Source: Micromonospora antibiotica
GTDB lineage: Bacteria; Actinomycetota; Actinomycetes; Mycobacteriales; Micromonosporaceae
Assembly (NCBI RefSeq): GCF_017599305.1
Contig: NZ_JAGFWR010000013.1
Location: forward strand, 62,001-126,000
DNA length: 64,000 nt
Direction: 5' to 3'
Part shown: piece after piece, positions 49,017-57,995 of the stretch
Position numbering within the stretch: position 1 is the first letter of the stretch
Layout: every line of letters starts with the position of its first letter
Translations under genes and position numbers: made by a program
The notes under the pieces: generated by a model
Databases searched by the model: none
What the model saw: the letters and a program-made list of their open reading frames with translations, nothing else
Told to the model about the DNA's origin: nothing

Positions 49017-51131
49017 ATGGACGTCGATCAGATTCGGGTCTTCGGCCGCCGGCTGGCGGGCGTGTCGTGGCGGGTGGCCCGGCACGAGTGGACCCTGGCG
49101 GCGGTCGCCGCGCTGCTGCTGGCCGTGGTGCTGACCTGGCCGACCCTGCGGGATCCGGCGAGCACCATCCCGCAGGACACCGGTGACCCGACGCTCCAGG
49201 CGTGGCAGGTGGCCTGGGGTGGGCACGCCCTGCTCACCAACCCGTTCCAGGTCTGGCACTCCAACACGTTCTATCCCGAGCCGTACACCTACGCCTACTC
49301 CGACACCCTGCTGGGGTACGCCCCGTTCGGGATGATCGGGGACGGTCCGGTGGCCGCCGTGATCCGCTACAACCTGCTCTACATGCTGACCCACGCCCTC
49401 GCCCTGTTCGGGGCGTACGCGCTGGCCCGGCAGGTGGGGGCCGGCCGGGCGGGTGCGGCGGTGGCCGGGGTGTCCTTCGCGTACGCCCCGTGGAAGCTCG
49501 CCCAGGCCGGTCACCTGCACGTGATCAGCATCGGCGGGATCGCCCTCGCGTTGGCCATGCTGGCCCGGGGGCACGGCTGGTCGCTGCGGCACGGCCACCG
49601 GCCCGACCGGGTCCGCCCCGGGTGGGCGGTCGCCGGGTGGGCGGTCGCCGCCTGGCAGGTCACCCTCGGCTTCGGCATCGGCCTGCCCTTCGCGTACGCG
49701 CTGGGACTGATCTGCCTCGGCGTGGCGGTGACGTACGCCGTGGTGTGGCGGCGGCGGCGGTCCCGGCCGGCGGTGCCGCGTGGCCTGCTCCTGGCCGACC
49801 TGGCCGGGGGGATCGGCTTCGCCGTGGTGACCCTGGCGATGGCCGCACCGTACTTCGAGGTGGTGGCCCGCAACCCGTCCGGTCGGCGCACGGTGGCCCA
49901 GATCGAGATGTTCTCCCCGCCGTGGCGGGGGTTCGTCACCGCGCCGCCGGAGTCCTGGCTGTGGGGGGAGCGGCACGAGGCGGCCCGGGCCACGCTCGGT
50001 TTCCCGGGTGAGATGACCCTGCTGCCCGGGGTGGTGCTGTTGTCCCTGGCGATGGCCGGGCTGTTCTTCTCCGCGTGGCGGCTGCGGCACCGGCTGATGC
50101 TGGCCGGCGCGGCGTTGGTCAGCGTGGCGCTCGCGGCGGGCACCACGTTCGGCGGTGACGGTAACCCCGGTTACGTGACGCTTGTCGAGCACGCCCCGGG
50201 CTGGGACGGGGTGCGCACCCCGGGCCGGCTGGTGCTGTGGACGACCCTGCTGCTGGGCCTGCTCGCCGCCGGGGCGTTGACGGTCCGCGAGCCGGCTTCC
50301 CGGGCCGTGCGGGACGGGGAACCGGCACCGGGGCCGACCGGGGGGCAACCACCGGAGCCGGCGGCGGAGTCGGTCGTGCCGGCGGCGGAGTCGGTCGTGC
50401 CGGGGACGGAGTCGGTCGTGTCCGGGGCGGGGCCGGTCGTGCCGGGGGCGGTGGAACCGGGAGCGTCGCCGACGCTGCGACCGGCGGACCCGGCCGTCGC
50501 GATGGCGGCGGACCGGGGAGCGCCGGCACCCTCGGCGGAGGGGGCCGTACCGGTGCGGGCGGCGGTGCCGGCGGAGGTGGTCGTACCGGGGCAGGCGCAG
50601 GCGGCGGCGCGACCGATGCTGCGGTCGGCGGCGTGGTCCGAACCGGCGGCCGAGCAGACGGCCCCCCGGAAGCCGGCCCCGAAGCGGGACGGCGGACAGT
50701 GGCGGCTGGCCCGGTTGGCGTTGCTGGTGCCGCTGGTGCTGGTCCTGCTGGAAGGGGTCAACCGCACCCCGCACGTGCCGGCACCGGTGCAACCGGCGGT
50801 GCTGCGCGGGCTGACCGGCCCGGCGCTGGTGCTGCCCAGCGACGGTATCCGGGAGTTGCACGTGATGCTGTGGTCCACCGACGGGTTCCCCAAGGTGGTC
50901 AACGGCCTGGCCTCGTTCACCCCGCAGTCCCAGGAGCGGATCCGGGCGGCGAGCATGACCTTCCCGGACGCGACCTCGGTGGCGTACCTGCGGCAGGTGG
51001 GGGTGCGCACGGTGGTGCTGCTGCCCGGCTGGGCACCCGGCACCCCGTGGGCGGACGTGGCCGCCCGACCGGTGGACGGGTTGGGCATCAGTCGGGAGAT
51101 GGTCGGCGAGGACGTCATCTACCGGCTCTAA
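49017..51131 (+). CDS. GT-C-fold membrane glycosyltransferase-like protein
   Basis: 704 aa, ATG at 49017 after a ggtggagag site. About ten helices in residues 25-400; loop DTGDPTLQAWQVAWGGHALLTNPFQVWHSNTFYPEP carries the acidic pair of the first exterior loop that GT-C enzymes use. A Pro/Val/Ala repeat linker (AESVVP, TESVVSGAGPVVPGAVE) spans about 440-500. A further helix near 585 and an exterior globular C-terminal domain follow. Uses a lipid-linked sugar outside the membrane; acceptor unknown. Confidence 0.75.
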   Translation: MDVDQIRVFGRRLAGVSWRVARHEWTLAAVAALLLAVVLTWPTLRDPASTIPQDTGDPTLQAWQVAWGGHALLTNPFQVWHSNTFYPEPYTYAYSDTLLGYAPFGMIGDGPVAAVIRYNLLYMLTHALALFGAYALARQVGAGRAGAAVAGVSFAYAPWKLAQAGHLHVISIGGIALALAMLARGHGWSLRHGHRPDRVRPGWAVAGWAVAAWQVTLGFGIGLPFAYALGLICLGVAVTYAVVWRRRRSRPAVPRGLLLADLAGGIGFAVVTLAMAAPYFEVVARNPSGRRTVAQIEMFSPPWRGFVTAPPESWLWGERHEAARATLGFPGEMTLLPGVVLLSLAMAGLFFSAWRLRHRLMLAGAALVSVALAAGTTFGGDGNPGYVTLVEHAPGWDGVRTPGRLVLWTTLLLGLLAAGALTVREPASRAVRDGEPAPGPTGGQPPEPAAESVVPAAESVVPGTESVVSGAGPVVPGAVEPGASPTLRPADPAVAMAADRGAPAPSAEGAVPVRAAVPAEVVVPGQAQAAARPMLRSAAWSEPAAEQTAPRKPAPKRDGGQWRLARLALLVPLVLVLLEGVNRTPHVPAPVQPAVLRGLTGPALVLPSDGIRELHVMLWSTDGFPKVVNGLASFTPQSQERIRAASMTFPDATSVAYLRQVGVRTVVLLPGWAPGTPWADVAARPVDGLGISREMVGEDVIYRL

Positions 51132-51144
51132 TGGCCGAGTTAGT

Positions 51145-51158
51145 TGGGAGCGCTTCCT
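51145..51158. promoter_or_regulatory. CebR-like operator before GH74 gene
   Basis: TGGGAGCGCTTCCT agrees with the Streptomyces CebR box TGGGAGCGCTCCCA at 12 of 14 bases. Lies about 150 bases before the ATG of the xyloglucanase. CebR represses cellulose/cello-oligosaccharide genes in the absence of inducer. Confidence 0.65.
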
Positions 51159-51306
51159 AATTCGGCGGCGTACCGGTTACTGTTGGATTCTTCTTCGGCA
51201 GCGGGAGCCAAGCGTGCCGGCGGGGAGCCAGGGCAGCTCTTCGCACCCGTCGACGTCCCCATGGGGCCGTCGCACCCTCACCCTGGCATCCCGAGAGGAA
51301 CCGCAG

Positions 51307-54045
51307 ATGCGGAGAAGTCTCGTCGGCGCGGTCACCACCGTGCTGGCCGCTGCCACGGCCGTCGTGGCCGTACAGTTCACCGTCGCACCATCCACCGAGG
51401 CCGCTGCGGCGGCGGCCGAACCGTACAGCTGGAAGAACGTCCGGATCGACGGTGGCGGCTTCGTCCCCGGCATCGTCTTCAACCAGACCGAGAAGAACCT
51501 GATCTACGCGCGCACTGACATCGGCGGCGCGTACCGGTGGGAGCAGGCCAGCCAGTCCTGGACGCCGCTGCTCGACTGGGTCGGCGCGGACAAGTGGGGC
51601 TACAACGGCGTGGTCAGCCTGGCCACCGACCCGGTGCAGACCAACCGGGTGTACGCGGCCGTCGGCATGTACACCAACGACTGGGACCCGAACAACGGCG
51701 CGATCCTGCGCTCGTCGGACAAGGGCGCCACCTGGCAGGCCACCGCGCTGCCGTTCAAGAACGGCGGCAACATGCCCGGCCGGGGCATGGGGGAGCGGCT
51801 CGCCGTCGACCCCAACAAGAACAGCGTCATCTACTACGGCGCCGAGGGCGGCAACGGCCTGTGGCGCAGCACCGACTTCGGGGTCACCTGGGCCAAGGTG
51901 GCGAACTTCCCCAACGTCGGCAACTACCGGGCCGACCCCAACGACACCACCGGCTACCAGAGCCAGAACCAGGGTCTGACCTGGGTCACCTTCGACAAGA
52001 GCACCGGTACGGCGGGCAACGCCACGCAGACCATCTACGTCGGCGTGGCGGACAAGGCGAACCCGGTGTACCGCTCGACGAACGGTGGCACCAGCTGGGA
52101 GCGGATCGCCGGTCAGCCCACCGGCTACCTGGCCCACAAGGGTGTGGTGGACCCCGTCGGCGGCTTCCTCTACATCGCCACCAGCGACACCGGCGGCCCG
52201 TACGACGGGGGCAAGGGTGACGTGTGGAAGTTCAACCGGGCCACCGGCGCGTGGACGCAGATCAGCCCGATCCCGTCGTCCAGCAGCGACGCCTACTTCG
52301 GCTACTCGGGACTGACCATCGACCGGCAGAAGCCGAACACCCTGATGGTCGCGACCCAGATCTCCTGGTGGCCGGACGCGATCTTCTGGCGCAGCACCGA
52401 CGGCGGCGCGACCTGGAGCCGGATCTGGGAGTTCGGCAGCTACCCGGACCGCACCAAGAAGTTCAAGATGGACATCAGTTCGGTGCCGTGGCTGACCTTC
52501 GGGGCCAACCCGGCCCCGCCGGAGGAGTCCCCGAAGCTGGGCTGGATGAACGAGTCGGTGGAGATCGACCCGTTCGACTCGAACCGCTTCATGTACGGCA
52601 CCGGCGCGACCATCTACGGCAGCACCGACCTCACCAAGTGGGACACCGGTGGCCAGCTCACCATCAAGCCGATGGTCAAGGGCCTGGAGGAGACCGCCGT
52701 ACAGGACCTGATCAGCCCGCCCACCGGGGCACCGCTGATCAGCGGGCTCGGTGACATCGGCGGGTTCCGGCACACCGACCTCGACGCGGTGCCGCCGATG
52801 CTGTTCACCCAACCGGTCTTCACCACCACCACCAGCCTCGACTACGCCGAGGCGAACCCGGCGACGATGGTGCGGGCCGGCAACTTCACCGACGCCGACC
52901 GCCCCAACGACAGCCACATCGCGTTCTCCACCGACGGCGGGGCGAACTGGTTCCAGGGCAGCGAGCCGGGCGGGGTCAACAACGGCGGCACGGTCGCCGC
53001 CGCCGCCGACGGCAGCCAGTTCGTCTGGGCCCCCGGTGACGCCGGGCAGCAGGTCATCCGCTCGGTGGGCTTCGGCAACTCGTGGACCGCCGCCACCGGC
53101 ATCCCGGCCAACGCGGTCGTCGAGTCCGACCGGGTCAACAAGAACAAGTTCTACGGCTTCAGCGCCGGCAAGTTCTATGTCAGCACCAACGGTGGGGCCA
53201 GCTTCACCGCGTCCGCCGCCACCGGCCTGCCGGCCACCGGGAACGTCAAGTTCAAGGCGGTGCCCGGCAAGGAGGGCGACATCTGGCTGGCCGGTGAGGG
53301 CGGGCTGTGGCGCTCCACCGACTCCGGGGCCAGCTTCACCAGGTTGGCCGGGGTGTCGGCGGCGGTGAACGTCGGCTTCGGCAAGGCCGCCCCCGGGCAG
53401 ACGTACCCGGCGGTGTTCACCTTCGGCACCGTCGACGGCAAGGCCGGCGTCTACCGCTCCGACAACACCGGCGGGGCCTGGGTGCGGATCAACGACGACC
53501 AGCACCAGTACGGCAACGCGGGCGAGGCGCTCACCGGGGACCCGAGGGTCTACGGCCGGGTCTACCTGGGCACCAACGGCCGGGGCATCCTGGTCGCCGA
53601 CCGGCTCGGCAGCAACCCGACCACGCCTCCGCCGACCACGCCTCCGCCGACCACGCCCCCGCCGACCACGCCTCCGCCGACCACCCCGCCGCCGACCACG
53701 CCGCCCCCCACCACCCCGCCGCCGACGACCCCGCCGCCCACCGGTGGGTGCGCGGCGACGTACCAGGTGACCGGGTCGTGGCCGGGTGGCTTCCAGGGCG
53801 AGGTGACGGTGCGCAACGCGGGCACCGCGCCGATCGCCGGCTGGACGCTCAGCTGGACGTTCGCCAACGGTCAGACGATCAACTCGCTCTGGGGCGGCAC
53901 CCTGACCCAGACCGGGGCGCGCGTCTCGGTGCGCGACGCCGGGTGGAACGGCGCGCTCGGTGCCGGGGCCACCACCAGCGTCGGCTTCACCGCCAACGTC
54001 ACCGGCAGTAACACCGTCCCGGCGGTCACCTGCACCAGCCGCTGA
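51307..54045 (+). CDS. secreted GH74 xyloglucanase with C-terminal CBM2
   Basis: 912 aa from ATG 51307 (GAGAGGAA upstream). Signal peptide to about residue 35 (STEAAAAAAEP). GH74 seven-bladed double-propeller: RTDIGGAYRW with the first conserved Asp (about 64), many Asp-box strands (STDGGATW, STNGGTSW), SGLGDIGGFRHTDL near 475-490 as likely second Asp. A PTTPP repeat linker (about 770-815) leads to a CBM2 (CAATYQVTGSWPGGFQGEV... to CTSR). Cuts xyloglucan/beta-glucan backbones outside the cell. Confidence 0.92.
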   Translation: MRRSLVGAVTTVLAAATAVVAVQFTVAPSTEAAAAAAEPYSWKNVRIDGGGFVPGIVFNQTEKNLIYARTDIGGAYRWEQASQSWTPLLDWVGADKWGYNGVVSLATDPVQTNRVYAAVGMYTNDWDPNNGAILRSSDKGATWQATALPFKNGGNMPGRGMGERLAVDPNKNSVIYYGAEGGNGLWRSTDFGVTWAKVANFPNVGNYRADPNDTTGYQSQNQGLTWVTFDKSTGTAGNATQTIYVGVADKANPVYRSTNGGTSWERIAGQPTGYLAHKGVVDPVGGFLYIATSDTGGPYDGGKGDVWKFNRATGAWTQISPIPSSSSDAYFGYSGLTIDRQKPNTLMVATQISWWPDAIFWRSTDGGATWSRIWEFGSYPDRTKKFKMDISSVPWLTFGANPAPPEESPKLGWMNESVEIDPFDSNRFMYGTGATIYGSTDLTKWDTGGQLTIKPMVKGLEETAVQDLISPPTGAPLISGLGDIGGFRHTDLDAVPPMLFTQPVFTTTTSLDYAEANPATMVRAGNFTDADRPNDSHIAFSTDGGANWFQGSEPGGVNNGGTVAAAADGSQFVWAPGDAGQQVIRSVGFGNSWTAATGIPANAVVESDRVNKNKFYGFSAGKFYVSTNGGASFTASAATGLPATGNVKFKAVPGKEGDIWLAGEGGLWRSTDSGASFTRLAGVSAAVNVGFGKAAPGQTYPAVFTFGTVDGKAGVYRSDNTGGAWVRINDDQHQYGNAGEALTGDPRVYGRVYLGTNGRGILVADRLGSNPTTPPPTTPPPTTPPPTTPPPTTPPPTTPPPTTPPPTTPPPTGGCAATYQVTGSWPGGFQGEVTVRNAGTAPIAGWTLSWTFANGQTINSLWGGTLTQTGARVSVRDAGWNGALGAGATTSVGFTANVTGSNTVPAVTCTSR

Positions 54046-54068
54046 CGACTATCAACTATCCGACACCT

Positions 54069-54101
54069 GCCGGCTCCCCCGATCCCGTCGGGGGAGCCGG
54101 C
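54069..54101 (+). terminator. hairpin after GH74 gene
   Basis: A 14-bp perfect stem (54069-54082 / 54088-54101), five-base loop, 24 bases after the stop. Confidence 0.75.
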
Positions 54102-54218
54102 GCGTGTCCGGCCTGGGACCCGCCTGGCCTGTGGCTGATCGACTCAGTGGCGGCGGTGGTGCGGCGTCGACCCCGGGTCTCCACCGCAACATCGCCCCAA
54201 CGGAGTGGATCGAAGACG

Positions 54219-54263
54219 GCACAGGCCCCGGTCGGCGCCGAAGGGCGCGACCGGGGCCTGTGC
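54219..54263 (-). terminator. hairpin after the single-helix membrane gene
   Basis: A 16-bp perfect stem (54219-54234 / 54248-54263), loop 13, right after the minus-strand stop at 54278; also lies on the read-through path of the GH74 gene. Confidence 0.7.
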
Positions 54264-54277
54264 GTGCCGTGGGACGG

Positions 54278-54676
54278 TCAGTCGTCCAGACCGACCGGGG
54301 AGTTGGGCCGGTCCACGTCGACGAACTCGATGTCGTCGGCGGCCCGGTCATCTCTGCTGCCGGCAGCCCGCGCGGCGGTGCCGGCGGCCCAGCCGATCGC
54401 CGCGCCGACCAGCGCCGCGCTGATCAGCAGGGTCCAGGGCAGGGCCGGGCGGCGGCCGGCGAGCGCGTCGAAGGCGAGCGTGGCCCGTCGGCGTGCCTCG
54501 TCGGCGGTCGAGCCGACCAGGTCACCGGCGTCGGCCAGTCCCGAGTCCCGGACCGACCTGGCGGCGTCCCGCACGCTGTCACCGGCGGAGTCGACCGCCG
54601 AGAGCAGGTGGTGCCAGGCCTGGTCGGCGATCCGCTCGGGCTTGCTGCGGCGCTCCAGAAGGTTGCTGCCGAACAT
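54278..54676 (-). CDS. hypothetical protein with one C-terminal membrane helix
   Basis: 132 aa from the ATG at 54676 after GAGGAGG. Helical first 75 residues (AGDSVRDAARSVRDSGLADAGD), then one membrane helix (PWTLLISAALVGAAIGWAAG, about 80-99), acidic tail. This looks like the ElaB/YqjD/DUF883-like ribosome- or envelope-linked small proteins, but no family call is safe. Confidence 0.7.
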   Translation of the reverse strand: MFGSNLLERRSKPERIADQAWHHLLSAVDSAGDSVRDAARSVRDSGLADAGDLVGSTADEARRRATLAFDALAGRRPALPWTLLISAALVGAAIGWAAGTAARAAGSRDDRAADDIEFVDVDRPNSPVGLDD

Positions 54677-54965
54677 CGTGATTACCTCCTCGAATGCCGA
54701 AGTCTGCGGCCACTTCGGACTTCGACGTCTCTGCGGCTCGTGACGGTACCCGCCCGCCCGCCCGGTCGTCCGCCCGTCCTCCCAGCAGTGCCCCACCCGA
54801 CCGGGTCGCAAACCCGACGAGGACGGAGCGTGACCCCGGCCGGTGGAAATCACCCCGCCTGGTCGACCCGGCCCGACCGTGACCTCGGACCGGTGGACGG
54901 GACCCGGCCTGTCCCGGCCGTGCCGTCGGCCCGGTGACCGCGGTCACCGGGCCGACGGCACGGGG

Positions 54966-55112
54966 CTAGCGGACCAGGACCACCGACGTCGCGCGGGCGA
55001 AATCGTCGCCGTCGTCGTCATCGTCGTCGTCCCCGCCACCGCCGAAGCCGCAGGCGAGCACGAGAGCGAGCAGTGCGCCGACGCCGGCCAGGCCGAGCAG
55101 TCTCTTGAGCAT
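54966..55112 (-). CDS. 48-aa small lipoprotein
   Basis: ATG at 55112, GAGGAGA eight bases upstream. Sequence: basic start MLKRLLG, hydrophobic helix, lipobox LVLAC (Cys21), then GFGGGG and seven Asp in a row, ending TSVVLVR. Complete despite its size: lipidation site, good ribosome-binding site and stop agree. Function unknown. Confidence 0.7.
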   Translation of the reverse strand: MLKRLLGLAGVGALLALVLACGFGGGGDDDDDDDGDDFARATSVVLVR

Positions 55113-55445
55113 CGATCCGTCTCCTCGATCGTGGTGACCCATCTCTCGCCCAGGCTAGGCACCGGGCACAACCAGCGCCGGGAGGCCGGACGGGGCTCGC
55201 CGGACCCTCCGCATCCGGCTCGGAGTGGACCCGGACCGCTACTCTGGGACGGTTGGAACGGCCCAGCTGAGCCGTGCGTCGGAGAGAACAGGACCAGCAA
55301 CGGTGCGGGAAAGGACGGCCCGGTCCGTCCGGATCCGCGAATTGCTCATCCCGAGGGGTGGCGACCGAGGCCGTCGGAGGAATACTCTCGGTCGCGGCCC
55401 GCGTACTGATGAGGCGCCCGGGGACGGGCGAGTGGAGGTGCTCGC
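55113..55445. promoter_or_regulatory. gene-free regulatory region between small lipoprotein and STAS gene
   Basis: 333 bases, no reading frame convinces. Two TACTCT -10-like hexamers occur (near 55239 and 55382); the second, about 60 bases before the GTG, is a candidate promoter for the STAS gene. Confidence 0.4.
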
Positions 55446-55808
55446 GTGAGCCTGTCGATCGTGAAGTCGGTCCTGCCGGCCGGTGTCATCGAGATCGCCC
55501 CTCGTGGCGAGATCGATGTCGACACCGCCTACGAGGTACGTGAGGCGATCGCCGAGGTGCTGGCCAAGGGCCGGCCCGGCCGGATCGAGCTCAACATGCG
55601 ACTGGTCACCTTCATCGACTCCGTCGGGATCAGCGCGATGGTCGCCGGGTTCCAGACCGCCGAGGTCAGTGGGGTCAAGTTGATCGTCACCGAACCGAGC
55701 CGGTTCGTGCACCGGCAGCTCTGGGTCACCGGTCTGCTCGGTCTCTTCGGCGCTCCGGAGCCGTACTTCGCCGGTGCCGCCACCCCCGAGGTGCTGCCCG
55801 GCGCCTGA
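55446..55808 (+). CDS. STAS-domain anti-sigma-factor antagonist
   Basis: 120 aa from GTG 55446, after ggagg. SpoIIAA-like fold: VIEIAPRGEIDVDTAYEVREAI, IELNMRLVTFIDSVGISAMVAG; Ser in DSVGIS is the phosphorylation site of the family. Takes an anti-sigma kinase off its sigma factor when unphosphorylated. No kinase or sigma factor adjacent. Confidence 0.88.
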   Translation: MSLSIVKSVLPAGVIEIAPRGEIDVDTAYEVREAIAEVLAKGRPGRIELNMRLVTFIDSVGISAMVAGFQTAEVSGVKLIVTEPSRFVHRQLWVTGLLGLFGAPEPYFAGAATPEVLPGA

Positions 55809-55906
55809 CCGCACCACCGGCCCCGCCTGAGCCCGCTGGCCTGGGACGTTGCCAGTCCGTCCCGGGTGCGGCACGATCGTGCGACCGACGACGGTCAGGA
55901 GGCCCG

Positions 55907-56374
55907 GTGGTCCGGCGGGAGAGCTTCAGCTACACGGTGCAGGCGCGCTGCGCACAGGCGGACGCGGTGGCGCTGTTGAGCGACCTGTCCCGGCAGGAGG
56001 AACTGCATCCCCTGATCGTCCGGGTGCGGCGGTTGCCCGCCCGGCCGGGTGCCCTGGCCAGCTATGCGGTCACCGACCGGCTGGAGTTGGGGCCGCTGCG
56101 GTTTCCCGTCACCTATCAGGCGGATGTGCTGCAGGTCGGCGACGACGAGATCGTGACGGTGGCCCGACAGCAGCCGGGCACCACGGTCCGCAACCACACC
56201 CGGCTGCGGACGGAGGGTGACCTGCTGCGGATCGACGTGGAGATCACCCTCGCCGCGCCTGCACCGTTGTTCGGGTACGCCTTCCGGCAGGCCCGCTCCG
56301 CTCACCTGGGGCTGGCCAGCCGGCTCGGCGCGGTGCTGGACGGCCGGGCCGGCGACCCGTCTGCCGCCGGCTGA
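55907..56374 (+). CDS. SRPBCC-family protein
   Basis: 155 aa from GTG 55907, AGGAGG five bases upstream. SRPBCC/START-like ligand-binding pattern: FSYTVQARCAQADAVALLSDLSRQEELHPLIVRVRR, RLELGPLRFPVTYQADVL, RTEGDLLRIDVEITLAAPAPLFGYA. Likely binds a hydrophobic small molecule in a cavity; partner unknown. Convergent with the riboswitch-controlled gene. Confidence 0.82.
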   Translation: MVRRESFSYTVQARCAQADAVALLSDLSRQEELHPLIVRVRRLPARPGALASYAVTDRLELGPLRFPVTYQADVLQVGDDEIVTVARQQPGTTVRNHTRLRTEGDLLRIDVEITLAAPAPLFGYAFRQARSAHLGLASRLGAVLDGRAGDPSAAG

Positions 56375-56415
56375 CCCGGGGCCGACCTGCGACACCGGGC
56401 CCGACCCTGCCGTCG

Positions 56416-56481
56416 GGCGGTGTTCCGGTGGCCCGTATGGCGGTGTTCCGGTTGGCTGTCGGCGGTGTTCCGGTGGCCCGT
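56416..56481. repeat. three ~22-bp direct repeats
   Basis: Units of gcggtgttccggtggcccgt start at about 56417, 56440 and 56462. The third runs into the terminator stem. Confidence 0.8.
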
Positions 56482-56498
56482 CGTGGACGGGCCACCGG
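56470..56498. terminator. hairpin between convergent genes
   Basis: A 13-bp perfect stem (56470-56482 / 56486-56498) with a three-base loop. Ends the minus-strand gene (stop 56505) and the SRPBCC gene. Confidence 0.8.
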
Positions 56499-56504
56499 GC
56501 CAGC

Positions 56505-57566
56505 TCAGTACATCGACAGGTGCACGTGGTTGGTGTGGTCGCTGGACGGGTCGCCGTTGCCCCCGCTGTACGCCTTCCAACCGCTGCTCGGCAGCCAGAT
56601 CCGCTTGAACCAGATCACGTAGAGCACGCCGAGCCGGTCGGCGTTACGGATGAAGTAGGCGGCGAGGTTGTTGCCGTACGTCCGGTCGCCGCCGCTGGCC
56701 ACCCCGCCGAAGCCGTTCTTCTGCGCGGCGAAGTCGCACGCGCGGCCCTTGGGGTGTTCACCGGAACCACTGGGACGGTGGCAGGAGACGTACCGGGTGA
56801 AACCGGCCGCCTTGGCCTGCTGGAGGGCGTTGAGGGTACGCGGGGTGATGCAGCCGTTGGCCGGGGTCGGGTCGTTGACGCTGCACGACTCGGACGGCCA
56901 GGAACCGTCGGAGTTGCGGGGCGCCCCCTTGGCGTTGCTGCTGGACGTGCCCTCCGAACTGCCGGAGTCGTTGGAGGAGGTGGGGGCCGGCTTGTCGGCG
57001 GCGGCCACGGCCAGCGCGCGTTCGGCCTGATCCTTCCGCTTGCCCATGGTGGCGACCTGCTTGCGCTGCTCGGTGATCTCCCGACTGACGGCGGCCCGGG
57101 TCCGGGCGGCCTGGTCCCGGGTCTCGATCATCTTGCGCAGTTCCTGGTCCTCCCGGGCCGCGACCGTCTCCAACGCCGACGCGCGGTCCATGAAGCCACC
57201 GGGGCTGTTGCTGTTGAGCAGGGCGGACATCGGCCCGAGGCGGCCGGTGCGGTAGGCCGCTCCGGCGATCTCGCCGACCTTGCCGGTCTGCGTGACCAGC
57301 TGGGCCTCGATGGTCTTGAGCTGGCCGTCCAACTCCTGCTGACGTCGGGTGGAGCGCTCGAGGGCGGTCTTCGCGTCGAGCCACCCCTTGCTGGCCGCGT
57401 CGAGCTGGTCGCGCAGGGCCGGGGTGCCGCCCTCCTCGTCGTCGCCGGGGGCGGCGAGGCGGGTGGTGGGCGCGGCGACGGCCGGGCTGAACGGCGCGGA
57501 CGACACGCCCAGGGCGAGCGCCGTGACGACTGCGGCCAGTAGTCGCGTGGTGGTGCGTACGTGCAT
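56505..57566 (-). CDS. secreted coiled-coil protein with ARB-07466-like C-terminal domain
   Basis: 353 aa, ATG at 57566 after GGAAGGA. Signal peptide to about residue 31 (SPAVAAP). Coiled coil about 50-190 (RDQLDAASKGWLDAKTALER; MIETRDQAARTRAAVSREITEQRKQVA). Ser/Asn linker to about 220. C-terminal domain about 225-353 with CSVNDP.PANGCITPRTL, CHRP..GEHPKGRACDFA and DHTNHVHLSMY, holding His/Asp residues like a metal-peptidase site. Resembles wall hydrolases of the Rpf/NlpC group in setting and c-di-AMP riboswitch control; enzyme activity not proven. Confidence 0.83.
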   Translation of the reverse strand: MHVRTTTRLLAAVVTALALGVSSAPFSPAVAAPTTRLAAPGDDEEGGTPALRDQLDAASKGWLDAKTALERSTRRQQELDGQLKTIEAQLVTQTGKVGEIAGAAYRTGRLGPMSALLNSNSPGGFMDRASALETVAAREDQELRKMIETRDQAARTRAAVSREITEQRKQVATMGKRKDQAERALAVAAADKPAPTSSNDSGSSEGTSSSNAKGAPRNSDGSWPSESCSVNDPTPANGCITPRTLNALQQAKAAGFTRYVSCHRPSGSGEHPKGRACDFAAQKNGFGGVASGGDRTYGNNLAAYFIRNADRLGVLYVIWFKRIWLPSSGWKAYSGGNGDPSSDHTNHVHLSMY

Positions 57567-57582
57567 GTGATGTCCTTCCGTC

Positions 57583-57697
57583 AGCCGCCGACCGGGTTAG
57601 CTGACGGGTTCGGGACGGAAGATCCCTACCGCTGACGCGGATGCACCCCAGGAACGTGGTTCCCCGGTTCGCCCTGGTGGGCGATTAGGCGGCGGCC
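57583..57697 (-). promoter_or_regulatory. ydaO-yuaA type c-di-AMP riboswitch
   Basis: The minus strand carries the conserved blocks in order: gccgcctaatcgccc, gaaccggggaacc, tcctggggtgcatccgc, gtagggatcttccg, cccgaacccgtcagctaacc and ggtcggcggc, whose last bases pair with the first to make P1. Ends 17 bases before the ATG of the secreted coiled-coil protein. In actinomycetes c-di-AMP switches usually shut off wall-hydrolase genes when the ligand is high. Upstream to 57995 nothing else is seen but the likely promoter. Confidence 0.88.
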
Positions 57698-57995
57698 ACT
57701 GCCGGCGCCGGTGGGCGCCGCCTGGCGGTGGCCGGAGCCGAGCCTACCGGTACGCGTGGGACAGCTGCCTACCTCGTGACTGAGGGTACGAGAGTGAATA
57801 CTGCCAAAAGGTGCGAACAGCGCAAATTGCCGTTGATCTACAGCGCGATTCCCGGAGAGTGAGCCGGACCACCGGGCAGAGACGGCGACCGGGTCGCGGG
57901 CGGTGGGCTGCCGGGCAGGAGGCGGTGGCCGGGTCGCGCAGCGCCGGACCGCCGGGCGCGAGACGGCGGCCCGGTCGCAGGGCGGCGGCCGGGGG

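Noticed and set aside
51157-53505. Long antisense open frame across the GH74 gene
   Set aside because: High-GC shadow; sense strand has signal peptide, GH74 motifs and CBM2.
53610-53745. Repeat run near the GH74 3' end as a CRISPR or mobile repeat
   Set aside because: It encodes the PTTPP linker between catalytic and binding domains.
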